61,069 bases of DNA from an uncultured Peptococcaceae bacterium (GCA_937988745.1 CALKAR010000316.1:1-61069), one strand, 5' to 3'. Positions 16,956-27,400 are shown, counted from the stretch's first letter. Numbers and translations: made by a program. Notes: generated by a model not told the origin, from the sequence alone.

Positions 16956-17738
16956 ATGCTGCACAAAAGATTATTGACTGCAATTGTAGGCATCCCCATA
17001 GTGGGAATCTGTCTTTATAAAGGCGGATTTGCCTTACAGACCTTAATATTTGCTGCCGTCTTGGTAGGGCTCATTGAATTCGCCCGTCTTGTCGGGCCCA
17101 ATGCAAAACATGACTACTTATTCGTCGCCGGACTATCTTTCGTGCTTCTTTCATATGGTAAATTGAACACAACCAACCTCATGATTTGGTTGTTTGTACA
17201 GGTGCTTTACTTTCTAATCCGCACCACATTTTCCACGCAAAAGCCCTTTGCAGCAGCTGAAAACATCCTTGGGGTTCTCTATGTGGCTGTACCATTCAGT
17301 TTCATTTGGCTGCTGCGCAGCGAATACGGATTCGGTTGGATCGTCTATGGGCTCTTAGTAACATGGGCCACCGATACAGCGGCATATTTTGGTGGACGCA
17401 AATTCGGCCGCAGAAAGCTAGCTCCGACCATAAGCCCGAATAAATCAGTGGAAGGTGCACTGTGGGGTGGTGCGGCAGGAACTGTCTTAGGCGGTTTTTA
17501 TGCCCTATGGCTGGGACAGCCGCTTTTGGCTGCTTTCGTGATGTCGCTGGTTCTCTCTGCAGCGGGACAGGTCGGCGACCTCTGTGAATCAGCACTGAAG
17601 CGCGAAAAATCCGTCAAAGACACTGGTTCCATACTTCCCGGTCACGGAGGAATTCTAGATCGAGTCGACTCGCTAGCATTTGTACTGCCTCTGCTCTACA
17701 TCTTTCTGACTGCGATGAACACTCCTTCTGGCCTTTAA
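16956..17738 (+). CDS. cdsA: Phosphatidate cytidylyltransferase
   Basis: Integral membrane enzyme making CDP-diacylglycerol from phosphatidate and CTP, the branch point of phospholipid synthesis. 260 residues with about seven membrane segments and the CdsA signature SILPGHGGILDRVDSLAF near the C-terminus. TWATDTAAYFGGRKFGRRKL is the conserved central motif. ATG 16956 lies one base after the uppS stop; upstream in-frame starts would run deep into uppS and are rejected. Confidence 0.94.
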   Translation: MLHKRLLTAIVGIPIVGICLYKGGFALQTLIFAAVLVGLIEFARLVGPNAKHDYLFVAGLSFVLLSYGKLNTTNLMIWLFVQVLYFLIRTTFSTQKPFAAAENILGVLYVAVPFSFIWLLRSEYGFGWIVYGLLVTWATDTAAYFGGRKFGRRKLAPTISPNKSVEGALWGGAAGTVLGGFYALWLGQPLLAAFVMSLVLSAAGQVGDLCESALKREKSVKDTGSILPGHGGILDRVDSLAFVLPLLYIFLTAMNTPSGL

Positions 17739-17752
17739 GGAGTTGAAGGTCA

Positions 17753-18754
17753 GTGCGGCGGCAGATGGTCTTGGCCGCAGTAATTTTTATATCAGCACTT
17801 CTAGCGGCGAAGTTCCTGCTTCCCTATGCAGCGCCGTTTATCATAGCGCTGTTTGCCGTTATAGTGCTGGAACCACTGGTAAACCATCTAGAACGACTAG
17901 GTATTGGTCGAGCTTTGGCCTCATTTCTACTTGTGTTTTCCTTTTTCGCAGGCTCTATTGGTCTCATATCTCTGCTGCTGACAGCGCTGTGGCAGGAAGT
18001 TAACCATCTCCAGGAGGCTTCCCAGTGGTTGGAAGCGTCCTCTGAACTATTTCACCGCTTGCAGTCACTGATTTCTGACCTGCCGTATCCGTTATCAGAG
18101 ACAGGTCCCATTATTGCTGAGCGCATTCGTTCATGGCTGGCCCACTTCGGCAATCTGCTGGTTAGTGTCATTACAGCTATTCCCGACGGCCTTTTTGTTT
18201 GGTTTATCGCTGCTATGAGCGCATTTTTTATCTGCCGAGACCGAGCCACCTTCAGCAAAGGAGCAGCAAGGCTCCTCCCAAAGCAGTGGGACATCTGGGT
18301 CAGGCGACTGACGCGCGAGGTTACACATGGAGTGCTGGCATACTTGAGAGTGCAGTTGATCCTCGTGACACTGTCAGCCGGGCTCACAATCGTGTTCCTG
18401 CACCTAATAGGCATCAGATACGTAGTCGCACTGGGACTGCTTACAGGCCTGTTAGATTTTCTGCCGGGTGTTGGTCCAAGTGGAGTTTATATACCACTTG
18501 TGATCGGGCAGGGAATCAGAGGAAGGTACGATTTAGCTGCCGCCTGTGCTGCGGCTGGATTGATCCTTTTTGTTATCCGGCAGGTCTGGGAGCCTCAGCT
18601 TGTCCGTTCCCAGATTGGTTTGCATCCGTTAGCAGCTACCGCAGCTATTTACATCGGTTTTCGTCTGTTTGGAATCGCAGGCCTTATCTTGGGGCCTTTG
18701 TTTGCTATTTTAGCTAAAGCATTGTACCGTACAGCTCTAACAGAAAGGAAATAG
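17753..18754 (+). CDS. AI-2E family membrane protein, sporulation protein YtvI-like
   Basis: 333-residue polytopic protein of the AI-2E transporter/permease superfamily: paired N-terminal helices, a soluble amphipathic segment (about 85-135), then about five further helices with the family motif LPGVGPSGVYIPLVIGQ and the terminal GLAGLILGPLFAI-like segment. The YtvI subgroup is linked with sporulation in Bacillus; substrate is unknown. GTG 17753 follows AAGGAG. It sits between cdsA and dxr, where Bacillus has no such gene, so an envelope role is inference. Confidence 0.75.
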   Translation: MRRQMVLAAVIFISALLAAKFLLPYAAPFIIALFAVIVLEPLVNHLERLGIGRALASFLLVFSFFAGSIGLISLLLTALWQEVNHLQEASQWLEASSELFHRLQSLISDLPYPLSETGPIIAERIRSWLAHFGNLLVSVITAIPDGLFVWFIAAMSAFFICRDRATFSKGAARLLPKQWDIWVRRLTREVTHGVLAYLRVQLILVTLSAGLTIVFLHLIGIRYVVALGLLTGLLDFLPGVGPSGVYIPLVIGQGIRGRYDLAAACAAAGLILFVIRQVWEPQLVRSQIGLHPLAATAAIYIGFRLFGIAGLILGPLFAILAKALYRTALTERK

Positions 18755-18756
18755 GC

Positions 18757-19902
18757 ATGCCCAATGTAGTTATCCTAGGTTCTACAGGATCCATCGGTAC
18801 CCAAACCCTGCAAGTTATGGAACATCTGTCCGATCTTAACGTATTGGCACTCTCTGCAGGGAAGAATACCGAGCTCTTAAAGAAGCAAATTGCAGCCTAC
18901 AGACCTAAAAGAGCGGCTGTTTTGGAAGAAAAGGCTGCGCGAGAAATAGAAGAAGAAGTAAACATCCCTGTAGGCTATGGTTCAGAAGGAATGTGCGAGC
19001 TGGCCACGCTGCCTGAGGCAGATATTGTCGTGGTCGCTGTGGTGGGCGCGGCAGGGGTGCGCCCCACTCTCGCCGCACTCAAAGCGGGAAAACGAGTCGC
19101 ACTTGCCAACAAAGAAACGCTGGTAATTGCTGGTCACCTGATCCAGGATTACCTCTCTCAGATCATTCCCATTGATTCAGAACACAGCGCTCTCTGGCAC
19201 TGTTTTTATGGTAGACAACGGGAACACGTCGATAAAATAGTACTTACCGCTTCAGGTGGGCCTTTCCGGGACTACTCTGGTTCGTTGGAAGATGTCTCAG
19301 CAGAAGCAGCCTTAAACCATCCAAACTGGGATATGGGCGGGAAGATCAGCATAGATTCGGCTACACTAATGAATAAAGGACTCGAAGTAATTGAAGCCCA
19401 CTGGCTATTCGACTTCCCATACGATAAAATTGATGTAGTAGTACATCCACAGAGTATAGTGCATTCTCTGATCCGTCTTAAGGATGGTTCCTATATAGCC
19501 CAGCTGGGCCCAACAGATATGCGGATTCCTATCCAATACGCCCTCACTTGTCCAGAAATATTGGAGGCGCCCGTAGAACCGTTGGATTTGGTACAAGCAG
19601 GAACCTTAACTTTTGAAGCGGTTGATCACAAGCGCTTCCCGTGCCTCGAATTGGCCTATGCAGCTGGGAAAGCAGGGGGCGAACTTCCAGCAGCTCTGAA
19701 TGCTGCTAATGAAGTGGCAGTAGAGATGTTCTTGGCAGGTCGTATTGGGTTTATGGACATTCCTCGCCTCGTCGAGGATGTGATGGGGCGGTTTACCGGC
19801 AAATCTTTTCTCTCGCTGGAGCAAATACTAGAAGTTGACGGCTGTGCCCGCCAGCTTGCCCGCGAATGGGTGTCCAGCGGGAAGTCCACCCTCGAGAGGT
19901 GA
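18757..19902 (+). CDS. dxr: 1-deoxy-D-xylulose 5-phosphate reductoisomerase
   Basis: Second enzyme of the MEP isoprenoid pathway, NADPH-dependent. 381 residues. N-terminal nucleotide-binding LGSTGSIGTQTL; LANKETLVIAG; metal-site IPIDSEHSALWHC; ASGGPFRDYSG; and NHPNWDMGGKISIDSATLMNKG. All are conserved. It starts 2 nt after the preceding gene. ispG, the later MEP enzyme, lies two genes on. Confidence 0.96.
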   Translation: MPNVVILGSTGSIGTQTLQVMEHLSDLNVLALSAGKNTELLKKQIAAYRPKRAAVLEEKAAREIEEEVNIPVGYGSEGMCELATLPEADIVVVAVVGAAGVRPTLAALKAGKRVALANKETLVIAGHLIQDYLSQIIPIDSEHSALWHCFYGRQREHVDKIVLTASGGPFRDYSGSLEDVSAEAALNHPNWDMGGKISIDSATLMNKGLEVIEAHWLFDFPYDKIDVVVHPQSIVHSLIRLKDGSYIAQLGPTDMRIPIQYALTCPEILEAPVEPLDLVQAGTLTFEAVDHKRFPCLELAYAAGKAGGELPAALNAANEVAVEMFLAGRIGFMDIPRLVEDVMGRFTGKSFLSLEQILEVDGCARQLAREWVSSGKSTLER

Positions 19903-19907
19903 TCAAT

Positions 19908-20936
19908 GTGCTGACCCTAGCAGCGTTTATTGTAGTATTCGGAACCATTGTGTTCTTCCATGAACTTGGCCATTTCGCAGTAGCTAAGCTTTCAGGAATT
20001 AAGGTCTACGAGTTTGCGATTGGTTTCGGACCGGCGATCACGAAGTTTCGTCGCGGTGAGACAGACTATTCAATTCGCATCTTTCCCTTAGGCGGATTTG
20101 TCAAATTGGCAGGCATGGATGAAGCAGAGAGTATTGAGGACGAAGTTGATGAGGACGATCCGCGCAGCTTTGTCAACAAGCCTCTGCCAGTGCGCCTTGG
20201 TACAATTGCAGCCGGGCCGTTTATGAACTTCGTACTGGCTGTGATCCTTCTGGCTGTGTACTTTTCCTTAGCCGTGATCCCGCCAACCATTATTCAAATT
20301 GAACAACAGTCTCAAGCTCATCTAGCCGGATTTATGCCTGGCGACGAGTTTGTAGAGATTGATGGTATGCCAGTCCGCACTTCTTCTGAAGTTGTTGAGA
20401 TTATCCAAGCACATCCTGAGGAAGAGTTGCAGGTTACGATTAAGAGAGAAGGGAAACTGCTTACAATCCCAGTCAGTCCAGCTACAGAAAAGGGTCGCGG
20501 AGTCCTCGGCATAGCTATCGATTATAAGCCGCGCTACCCCATTACAGTTTCTGTCCCTGCAGCGGTCCGGCAAACCTGGCAAATGTCGGTCCAGCTCGTA
20601 AAGGCCTTAGGACAGATGATTACGGGGCGCATCGAGCCAGAACTATCTGGTCCAATTGGAATTGTCCAGATAGTGGGGCAGTCCGCCCGTCAAGGACTGC
20701 CAAGTCTACTGATCTTAGCCGTGGTTCTGAACGTAAACCTAGGGCTCTTGAATCTGCTGCCTGTACCTGTTCTAGATGGCGGTTGGCTTGTAATCTTGGT
20801 AATCGAAGCCCTGCGGGGTAAGCCGCTGGCTCCAGAATCACGCGGGATTGCTCAATTTGTAGGATTGGCACTGCTGATACTCCTGATGATCTTTGCGACT
20901 TTCCAGGACATCAGCCGATTAAGTTGGTTTTCATAG
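19908..20936 (+). CDS. rseP: Site-2 intramembrane zinc metalloprotease RseP/RasP
   Basis: Intramembrane protease that cleaves membrane anti-sigma factors and remnant signal peptides. 342 residues: HELGH zinc motif in the first membrane helix, a PDZ domain (about 120-200), and the second active-site motif NLLPVPVLDGG in a later helix. GTG 19908 with GAGAGGTGAT upstream gives the standard N-terminus; longer reading within dxr is rejected. Six bases separate it from dxr. Confidence 0.94.
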   Translation: MLTLAAFIVVFGTIVFFHELGHFAVAKLSGIKVYEFAIGFGPAITKFRRGETDYSIRIFPLGGFVKLAGMDEAESIEDEVDEDDPRSFVNKPLPVRLGTIAAGPFMNFVLAVILLAVYFSLAVIPPTIIQIEQQSQAHLAGFMPGDEFVEIDGMPVRTSSEVVEIIQAHPEEELQVTIKREGKLLTIPVSPATEKGRGVLGIAIDYKPRYPITVSVPAAVRQTWQMSVQLVKALGQMITGRIEPELSGPIGIVQIVGQSARQGLPSLLILAVVLNVNLGLLNLLPVPVLDGGWLVILVIEALRGKPLAPESRGIAQFVGLALLILLMIFATFQDISRLSWFS

Positions 20937-20950
20937 AAAGGTCAGTTTAA

Positions 20951-22012
20951 ATGAAGCGTAATCAAACTCGATCTGTAAAAGTGGGAGAGGTAACAATTGG
21001 GGGCGGTGCCCCCATTGTCGTACAATCTATGACCAATACCGATACCAGGGATGTAAAGGCAACCTTGGGTCAAATTCAAAACCTCGCGGAAGCAGGCTGC
21101 GAGATTGTCCGCCTGGCTGTAGTAGATCAAGATGCAGCAGCTAGGTTGAAAGAAATCGTTGCCCACAGTCCCATCCCTGTTGTGGCGGACATACATTTTG
21201 ACCACCGCTTAGCGTTAGCCTCGCTTGAGGCGGGCGTGCACAAACTGCGCATAAATCCAGGAAACATCGGCTCTGAAGCTAAAGTGAGAGAAGTTGTACA
21301 GGCTGCTCAAGAGCGGCATGTCCCGATTCGGATTGGAGTAAACTCAGGTTCAATTGCCAAGCATCTGCTCGATCGTTTGGGCCGAACCGCCGAGGCCATG
21401 GTCGAAAGCGCCCTAGAACATATCGCCATTTTGGAACGCTTGGGATTTGAAGATATTGTGGTCTCACTAAAAGCCACTGATATAGACATGACTGTCCAGG
21501 CTTATGAAATGCTGAGTGAGAGAGTACCCTACCCACTTCATTTAGGTATAACAGAAGCGGGAACTACCTGGTTTGGCAGTATCAAGTCAGCCTGCGGATT
21601 GGGGGCCCTATTGAGCAGAGGACTGGGAGACACTCTTCGAGTTTCACTTACAGGTGATCCCGTCGAAGAAGTTAGAGTGGCATGGGCGATCTTATCGGCG
21701 ATGGATCTGAGGCGTAGGGGACCTCTGTTTATTTCATGTCCAACGTGCGGCAGGACAGAAATTGATCTAGAACGAATTACTGCAGAAGTAGAAGAACGGC
21801 TGCGTGATTATCCCCTGCCTATCACGATTGCTGTTATGGGTTGTGTGGTAAATGGCCCTGGCGAAGCAAGCCATGCTGATTTAGGAATAGCAGGCGGACG
21901 AGGAGTCGGACTTGTCTTTCGTGAGGGCAGGATTGTCCGCAGGGTAAAAGAAAATGAACTTGTGGATGCGCTTGTGCATGAGGCACAAGTATACCTTGAA
22001 GAACGGAATTGA
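20951..22012 (+). CDS. ispG: 4-hydroxy-3-methylbut-2-enyl diphosphate synthase (flavodoxin/ferredoxin)
   Basis: Iron-sulfur enzyme of the MEP pathway. 353 residues, the compact bacterial form. The TIM-barrel begins with SVKVGEVTIGGGAPIVVQSM and TNTDTRD; the three [4Fe-4S] ligands are Cys263 and Cys266 in SCPTCGRTEID and Cys298 in GCVVNGPGEA. Co-location with dxr, uppS and cdsA groups lipid carrier synthesis in one transcript. It needs reduced ferredoxin or flavodoxin. Confidence 0.95.
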   Translation: MKRNQTRSVKVGEVTIGGGAPIVVQSMTNTDTRDVKATLGQIQNLAEAGCEIVRLAVVDQDAAARLKEIVAHSPIPVVADIHFDHRLALASLEAGVHKLRINPGNIGSEAKVREVVQAAQERHVPIRIGVNSGSIAKHLLDRLGRTAEAMVESALEHIAILERLGFEDIVVSLKATDIDMTVQAYEMLSERVPYPLHLGITEAGTTWFGSIKSACGLGALLSRGLGDTLRVSLTGDPVEEVRVAWAILSAMDLRRRGPLFISCPTCGRTEIDLERITAEVEERLRDYPLPITIAVMGCVVNGPGEASHADLGIAGGRGVGLVFREGRIVRRVKENELVDALVHEAQVYLEERN

Positions 22013-22027
22013 TGGAGGCTGGATACG

Positions 22028-23728
22028 ATGTTGATGTCCCGTTTATATGCACCAACACTGAGAGAAACACCGGCAGAGGCTGAAATTGCAAGCCATCGGT
22101 ATATGTTGAGAGCAGGACTTATTCGCCGAACAGCGGCAGGTATTTATTCTTACTTACCATTAGGTCTGAGAGTTATTCAGAAAGTTGAAGCTATCATACG
22201 CGAAGAGATGAACCGCATAGGTTGTCAAGAGGTACTGATGCCCATTATTCAGCCAAGTGAACTCTGGCACGAAACCGGCCGCTGGGCAGATTACGGTCCG
22301 GAGATGTTCCGCCTGGTTGATCGCAATAATCGAGAGTTCTGCCTTGGACCAACACACGAAGAACTGATTACAGCATTAGTGCGTTCTGAAGTGCGCTCGT
22401 ATCGCCAGCTTCCACTGCGGCTGTATCAGATTCAGAACAAGTACCGCGATGAAATTCGTCCGCGGTTTGGCTTAATTAGGGGCCGGGAGTTTATTATGAA
22501 GGATATGTATTCCTTCGATCGTGATGAGGAAGGCTTAGACAAAGCCTACTGGGATGCTTATCACGCCTACGAGCGGATTTTCGCCCGCTGCGGCCTTGAA
22601 ACTCGTCCGGTAGAAGCCGATTCAGGTGCCATTGGCGGTGATGAAACTCATGAGTTTATGGTGCTCGCTGACTCTGGCGAAGCTTTGATTGTCTACTGTC
22701 CCGAATGCGACTATGCTGCCAACGTTGAGCGAGCCGAATACCGCTATATCTCTGCGAAGAGCGATGCGGAACAACAGCCGCTCGAAGAAGTAGCTACACC
22801 TAACGCTGCCACTATTGCCGAGATAACAGACTTTCTCGGTGTTGAAGCACAGGACTGCCTGAAAACTCTGATCTACCTTGCAGACGGCAAACCGGTTGCA
22901 GCTTTGATACGCGGCGACCACGAGCTGAATGAAATCAAACTGCAGAAAGTCCTCGGATGCCAAACACTCGAACTGGCTGGACCGGATGTGATTCAGGAAG
23001 TAACAGGGGCGCCTGTCGGTTTTGCAGGGCCTGTAGGGCTGGAAATCCCGATTATCGCTGATCGCTGTGTACTTGATATGGTCAACTTCGTGGCTGGAGC
23101 CAACAAAGCAGACCACCATGTGAAGAATGTCAATATCGGCAGGGACTTCAAAGTTACAACCACTGCTGATATCCGCATGGTAGAAGAAGGAGACTTGTGT
23201 CCGAAGTGCGGTACAGCCATGCACAGTGCTCGCGGTATCGAAGTAGGCCAGGTCTTTAAGCTGGGTACTAAATACTCCTCCGCCCTGAAAGCCACATTCC
23301 TTGATGAGAACGGCAAGGAACAGCCACTGATTATGGGCTGTTACGGAATTGGTGTAGGGCGAACTGTAGCTGCAATCATTGAGCAGCACCATGATGAGCA
23401 CGGTATTAAGTGGCCCATGAGTGTAGCTCCGTATCAGGTCATTGTGGTTCCCGTCAGCATCAAAGATGAGCAACAGGCGAGTGTCGCCGAGGAAATCTAC
23501 GCTGCTCTTAAAGAAGCTGGAGTAGAGGTAGTGCTAGACGATCGCAATGAAAGACCGGGTGTCAAGTTCAAAGACGCTGATTTAATCGGTTTCCCCATTC
23601 GAATCACAATTGGTCGAAAATCTTTAGAGAACGGCAACGTTGAAGTCACACTGCGTCAAACTGGAGAGCGAATTGAAAAGCCCATCAGTGAGATTACCGA
23701 TTATGTACTGGGCTTAATCAAAGGCTAG
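22028..23728 (+). CDS. proS: Prolyl-tRNA synthetase, bacterial type with editing domain
   Basis: Charges tRNA-Pro. 566 residues of the long bacterial class II form. Catalytic motifs: motif 2 around NKYRDEIRPRFGLIRGREFIMKD and motif 3 as MGCYGIGVGRTVAAIIEQ. The editing INS domain (about 225-405) that hydrolyses mischarged Ala-tRNA-Pro is present between them. The C-terminal anticodon-binding domain ends GLIKG. ATG 22028 is used; an in-frame ATG at 22034 is possible. Confidence 0.95.
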   Translation: MLMSRLYAPTLRETPAEAEIASHRYMLRAGLIRRTAAGIYSYLPLGLRVIQKVEAIIREEMNRIGCQEVLMPIIQPSELWHETGRWADYGPEMFRLVDRNNREFCLGPTHEELITALVRSEVRSYRQLPLRLYQIQNKYRDEIRPRFGLIRGREFIMKDMYSFDRDEEGLDKAYWDAYHAYERIFARCGLETRPVEADSGAIGGDETHEFMVLADSGEALIVYCPECDYAANVERAEYRYISAKSDAEQQPLEEVATPNAATIAEITDFLGVEAQDCLKTLIYLADGKPVAALIRGDHELNEIKLQKVLGCQTLELAGPDVIQEVTGAPVGFAGPVGLEIPIIADRCVLDMVNFVAGANKADHHVKNVNIGRDFKVTTTADIRMVEEGDLCPKCGTAMHSARGIEVGQVFKLGTKYSSALKATFLDENGKEQPLIMGCYGIGVGRTVAAIIEQHHDEHGIKWPMSVAPYQVIVVPVSIKDEQQASVAEEIYAALKEAGVEVVLDDRNERPGVKFKDADLIGFPIRITIGRKSLENGNVEVTLRQTGERIEKPISEITDYVLGLIKG

Positions 23729-23737
23729 GGGATAAAT

Positions 23738-24364
23738 ATGGGAGTTACCGCGATCGTGCCAGCTTATAACGAAGAGTCTACAGTCGGGCAGGTCCTTGAG
23801 GTCCTGCTCGACTGTCCCGCCGTTGATGATATTCTCGTAGTCAGCGATGGGTCGACGGATCGCACTGCAGACATAGCACGCAGCTATCCGATCCGGGTTT
23901 TGGAACTGCCTGAGAATAGAGGAAAGGGCGGAGCCATGAAGGCCGGTGTCGAAAACACCACACATGATATTGTTGTTTTTATCGACGCCGATCTGGTGGG
24001 ACTCACACCCAAACACATCATTGACCTCATAGAGCCAGTTAGTTCTGGTCGAGCTGATATGTCGGTTGGTCTTTTTGAAGCTGGCCGACTCGCCACAGAT
24101 TTGGCTCAGAAGATTGCACCATTTCTTTCTGGACAGCGGGCAGTTCGGCGCAGTCTCTTCCAGGAGATTCCTCAGCTCGAGCACACCCGCTACGGCATTG
24201 AGGTTGCTCTTTCGCGCTACGCTGACAAACATGACGTTCCTGTAGAAATCGTTTATCTGCATGATGTGTCTCAGGTGATGAAGGAAGAAAAGCGAGGCGT
24301 AGTCAAAGGTTTCTGTGCACGAATGCGGATGTATTGGGAAATCATGAAGTGTGTCCGTTATTGA
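23738..24364 (+). CDS. Family 2 glycosyltransferase, substrate unknown
   Basis: 208-residue GT-A fold enzyme with AIVPAYNEESTVGQVL at the N-terminus, VVSDGSTDRTADIA, RGKGGAMKAGV for nucleotide sugar binding and FIDADLVGLTP as the DxD-like metal site. No membrane segment is obvious, so it is a soluble or peripheral enzyme. Insertion between proS and polC is not a Bacillus arrangement. The acceptor could be an envelope lipid or polysaccharide, but nothing in the sequence decides this. An intrinsic terminator follows. Confidence 0.82.
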   Translation: MGVTAIVPAYNEESTVGQVLEVLLDCPAVDDILVVSDGSTDRTADIARSYPIRVLELPENRGKGGAMKAGVENTTHDIVVFIDADLVGLTPKHIIDLIEPVSSGRADMSVGLFEAGRLATDLAQKIAPFLSGQRAVRRSLFQEIPQLEHTRYGIEVALSRYADKHDVPVEIVYLHDVSQVMKEEKRGVVKGFCARMRMYWEIMKCVRY

Positions 24365-24394
24365 CTCCCGGTGAACAGCCTGGAGTTCTTTTTT
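24364..24394 (+). terminator. Intrinsic terminator between glycosyltransferase gene and polC
   Basis: ACTCC-C-GG (24364-24371) pairs with CC-T-GGAGT (24379-24386), with one internal mismatch, loop TGAACAG, followed by TCTTTTTT. It begins in the stop codon of the glycosyltransferase gene, and the T-run runs into the polC ribosome-binding site. Confidence 0.7.
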
Positions 24395-24406
24395 GGAGGT
24401 GTTTTT

Positions 24407-27400
24407 TTGGCTGAGATGTATTTTATCCAACCAGATAACGCCGACTTCCTCGCATCGGTCTCTGATCATCCGCTGGTTAAACAGGCCAGGATCAAAGAGA
24501 TCGCCATTGATCCCGTTCTCCGCAAATGGACGCTACGGATGCACGGTGTTCGCATGGGTACAGAGGAATTCTGGGAAGATATCGCTCGCAAACTGAAAAC
24601 TTCGATCCCTGAAGTTCAATATATCGAATTCGCGTGGGAAGAGAAATCCGATGAAGACAGCTATATGGAACAGGTGGTGAAGGGATTCACACCACAGCCT
24701 GTGCAGTATTCGACTCCTGGAGGCAATGGGAATGGAAACGGAAACGGCAATGGCGGTGCCGGCACCCGCAGGAGTCGAAGAAGACGCCAGATTCTCCGTG
24801 AAAGCATCAACGGCACACCTCAGCCCATCAAAGAAATTGAAGAGGAAGAACGGGGCGTTCTGATTGCTGGAGAAGTGATTGACTGTGAATCGCGTCTCAC
24901 ACGGAGCGGCAGCACCCTGATCACATTCAGCATTTATGATGGCACTGATACTATCGGATGCAAGATATTCATTGATGATCCTGCGGAATGCAGTATCAAA
25001 AAAGGCGCATGGTACAGGGTACAGGGCAACGTCCAATACCAGTCCTACGACAATGAACTAGCTTTAATGGTAAATGCCCTTGCTCCGATTGAAGCGCCTG
25101 AGCCTCTGCGTGACAATGCCGAGCAGAAGAGAGTCGAGCTCCACTTGCATACTAAGATGAGCGGGCTTGATGGTGTAATCGATGTTGATGATGCGGTTAA
25201 GATGGCAGCTTCATTAGGACATTCGGCTGTAGCCATCACGGATCACGGCGTCATTCAGGCATTCCCGGATGCTTATAAAGCCGGAAAGAAGCACGGGGTT
25301 AAGATCCTCTATGGAGTCGAGGGTTATCTGGTGGATGATGAGAAGGGGAGATCGTATCATATCATTTTGATTGCCAAGAACAAGGTTGGGTTGAAGAATC
25401 TCTACCGCCTTGTTTCCCTTTCCCATCTGAATTACTTTTACCGGCGGCCCCGCATACCCAGGCACGAGCTGAGTAAATACCGTGAGGGAATTCTAGTAGG
25501 CTCTGCCTGCGAAGCTGGCGAAGTTTACCAAGCAGTTCTGCGCCGCAATCCAAATGCGGCGGAAATCGCCGAGTTCTATGATTATCTTGAGATTCAACCA
25601 TTAGGCAATAATGAATTTCTTATTGGTACTGAGTTTGTGAAAACCAGAGAAGACTTAATCGCGATTAATCGCCAGATACTAAACTTAGGCAAGACCCTCA
25701 ACAAACCCGTTGTCGCTACAGGAGACGTACATTTCTTGAGGCCTGAAGACGATTTGTATCGTACAATTCTCCTTGCTGGGCAGGGATTTGAAGATGCAGA
25801 GCGGCAAGCGCCACTTTATTTCCGGACTACCGAGGAGATGATGGAGGAATTCTCTTATCTTACACCTGAAGAACGTTATGAAGTTGTAGTAGCCAATCCT
25901 CAGTGGGTAGCGGATCAGTGCGAAGAACTAACACCGGTTCCAGAGAACCTGCATCCACCAAGAATTGAAAATGCTGAAGCGATGCTTCGAGAAATGACCT
26001 ACCGTACGGCACGGGATCTCTATGGTGAAGATCTTCCTGAGATTGTGGAAGCACGCTTAGAAAAGGAGCTCAACGCCATTATTGGCAATGGATATGCTTC
26101 CCTTTATTGGATTGCACACAAGTTAGTCAAGAAATCGCTCGATGATGGATACCTCGTTGGCTCCCGGGGGTCTGTGGGGTCCTCGTTAGTGGCGACCATG
26201 TGTAATATCACTGAGGTAAACCCACTGCCACCGCACTACGTCTGTCCAAAGTGTAAGTGGAGTCAGTTTTTCACTAAAGGAGAAGCACCTTCTGGAGTCG
26301 ACCTGCCCGACCGAGATTGCCCAGAGTGCGGCACAAAGGTGGACAAGCACGGCTTTGATATCCCCTTTGAAGTTTTCATGGGCTTCCACGGCGATAAGAT
26401 TCCAGATATTGACCTAAACTTCAGTGGCGAGTACCAAGCGAACATGCACCGCTACACTGAGGAACTCTTTGGAAGCGAACATGTATTCCGTGCTGGAACA
26501 ATCGGTACACTTGCCGAGAAAACCGCTTATGGCTTTGTCATGAAATACCTGGAGCAGGTTGGAGAAACACGGCGCAGTGCTGAGGTCAATCGCCTGGTCC
26601 GCAAGATTACAGGCGTTCGCCGCACGACTGGTCAGCACCCCGGCGGCATGATGGTAGTGCCCGAAGACATGGAAATCTACGATTTTACGCCAATCCAGTA
26701 TCCAGCAAATGATAGTACCAGCGGCACTATCACTACCCATTTTGATTACCACGCAATTGAAGATTGCCTGGTAAAGCTGGATATCCTTGGGCATGATGCG
26801 CCCACCATGCTGCGCATGCTGAGTGATCTGACCGGAATCGATGTCCAGGAGATTCCTCTTGATGATCCGGCAACCATGAGCATATTCAGCGGCCTGGATG
26901 CTCTGAATGTGAAAGAAGAACAAATTGGTACACCAGTCGGTACACTGGGAGTCCCTGAATTCGGGACACCCTTTGTGCGTCAGATGCTGATTGAGACAAG
27001 GCCAACGACTTTTGGAGAGCTAGTGCGGATCAGTGGCTTGTCTCACGGAACTAATGTGTGGAACAGCAACGCTCAAGATCTAATTCGTGCAGGAATCACC
27101 GACCTAAGCAACGTTATCGCGTGTCGAGACGACATCATGGTCTATCTGATTCAGAAAGGGTTAGAAGCGGGCGACGCTTTCCGCATCATGGAACAAGTCA
27201 GAAAGGGAAGAGGACTGACAGAAAAAGACGTCGCTCTGATGAAAGAGCATGATGTGCCCGATTGGTACATTGAATCATGCAACAAGATCAGTTACATGTT
27301 CCCGAAAGCACACGCGGTGGCGTATGTCACCATGTCCTTCCGCATCGCCTATTTTAAGGTACACTACCCCTTGGCGTTTTACGCAACATTCTTTTCCACG

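Noticed and set aside
22622..23473. 283-codon open frame on the minus strand
   Set aside because: It lies wholly antisense to proS, whose product matches prolyl-tRNA synthetase throughout; no plausible protein family and no start site.
24371..24406. Upstream GTG start for polC
   Set aside because: It lies within the terminator hairpin and lacks a ribosome-binding site; TTG 24407 has GGAGGT at 6 nt.
23714..24469. 251-codon open frame on the minus strand
   Set aside because: Antisense to the glycosyltransferase gene and the polC start; the sense product has clear motifs and the antisense has none.
24722..24754. GGN-AAY repeat as a tandem DNA repeat of its own
   Set aside because: It is coding, in frame, and best read as a Gly-Asn protein linker in PolC.
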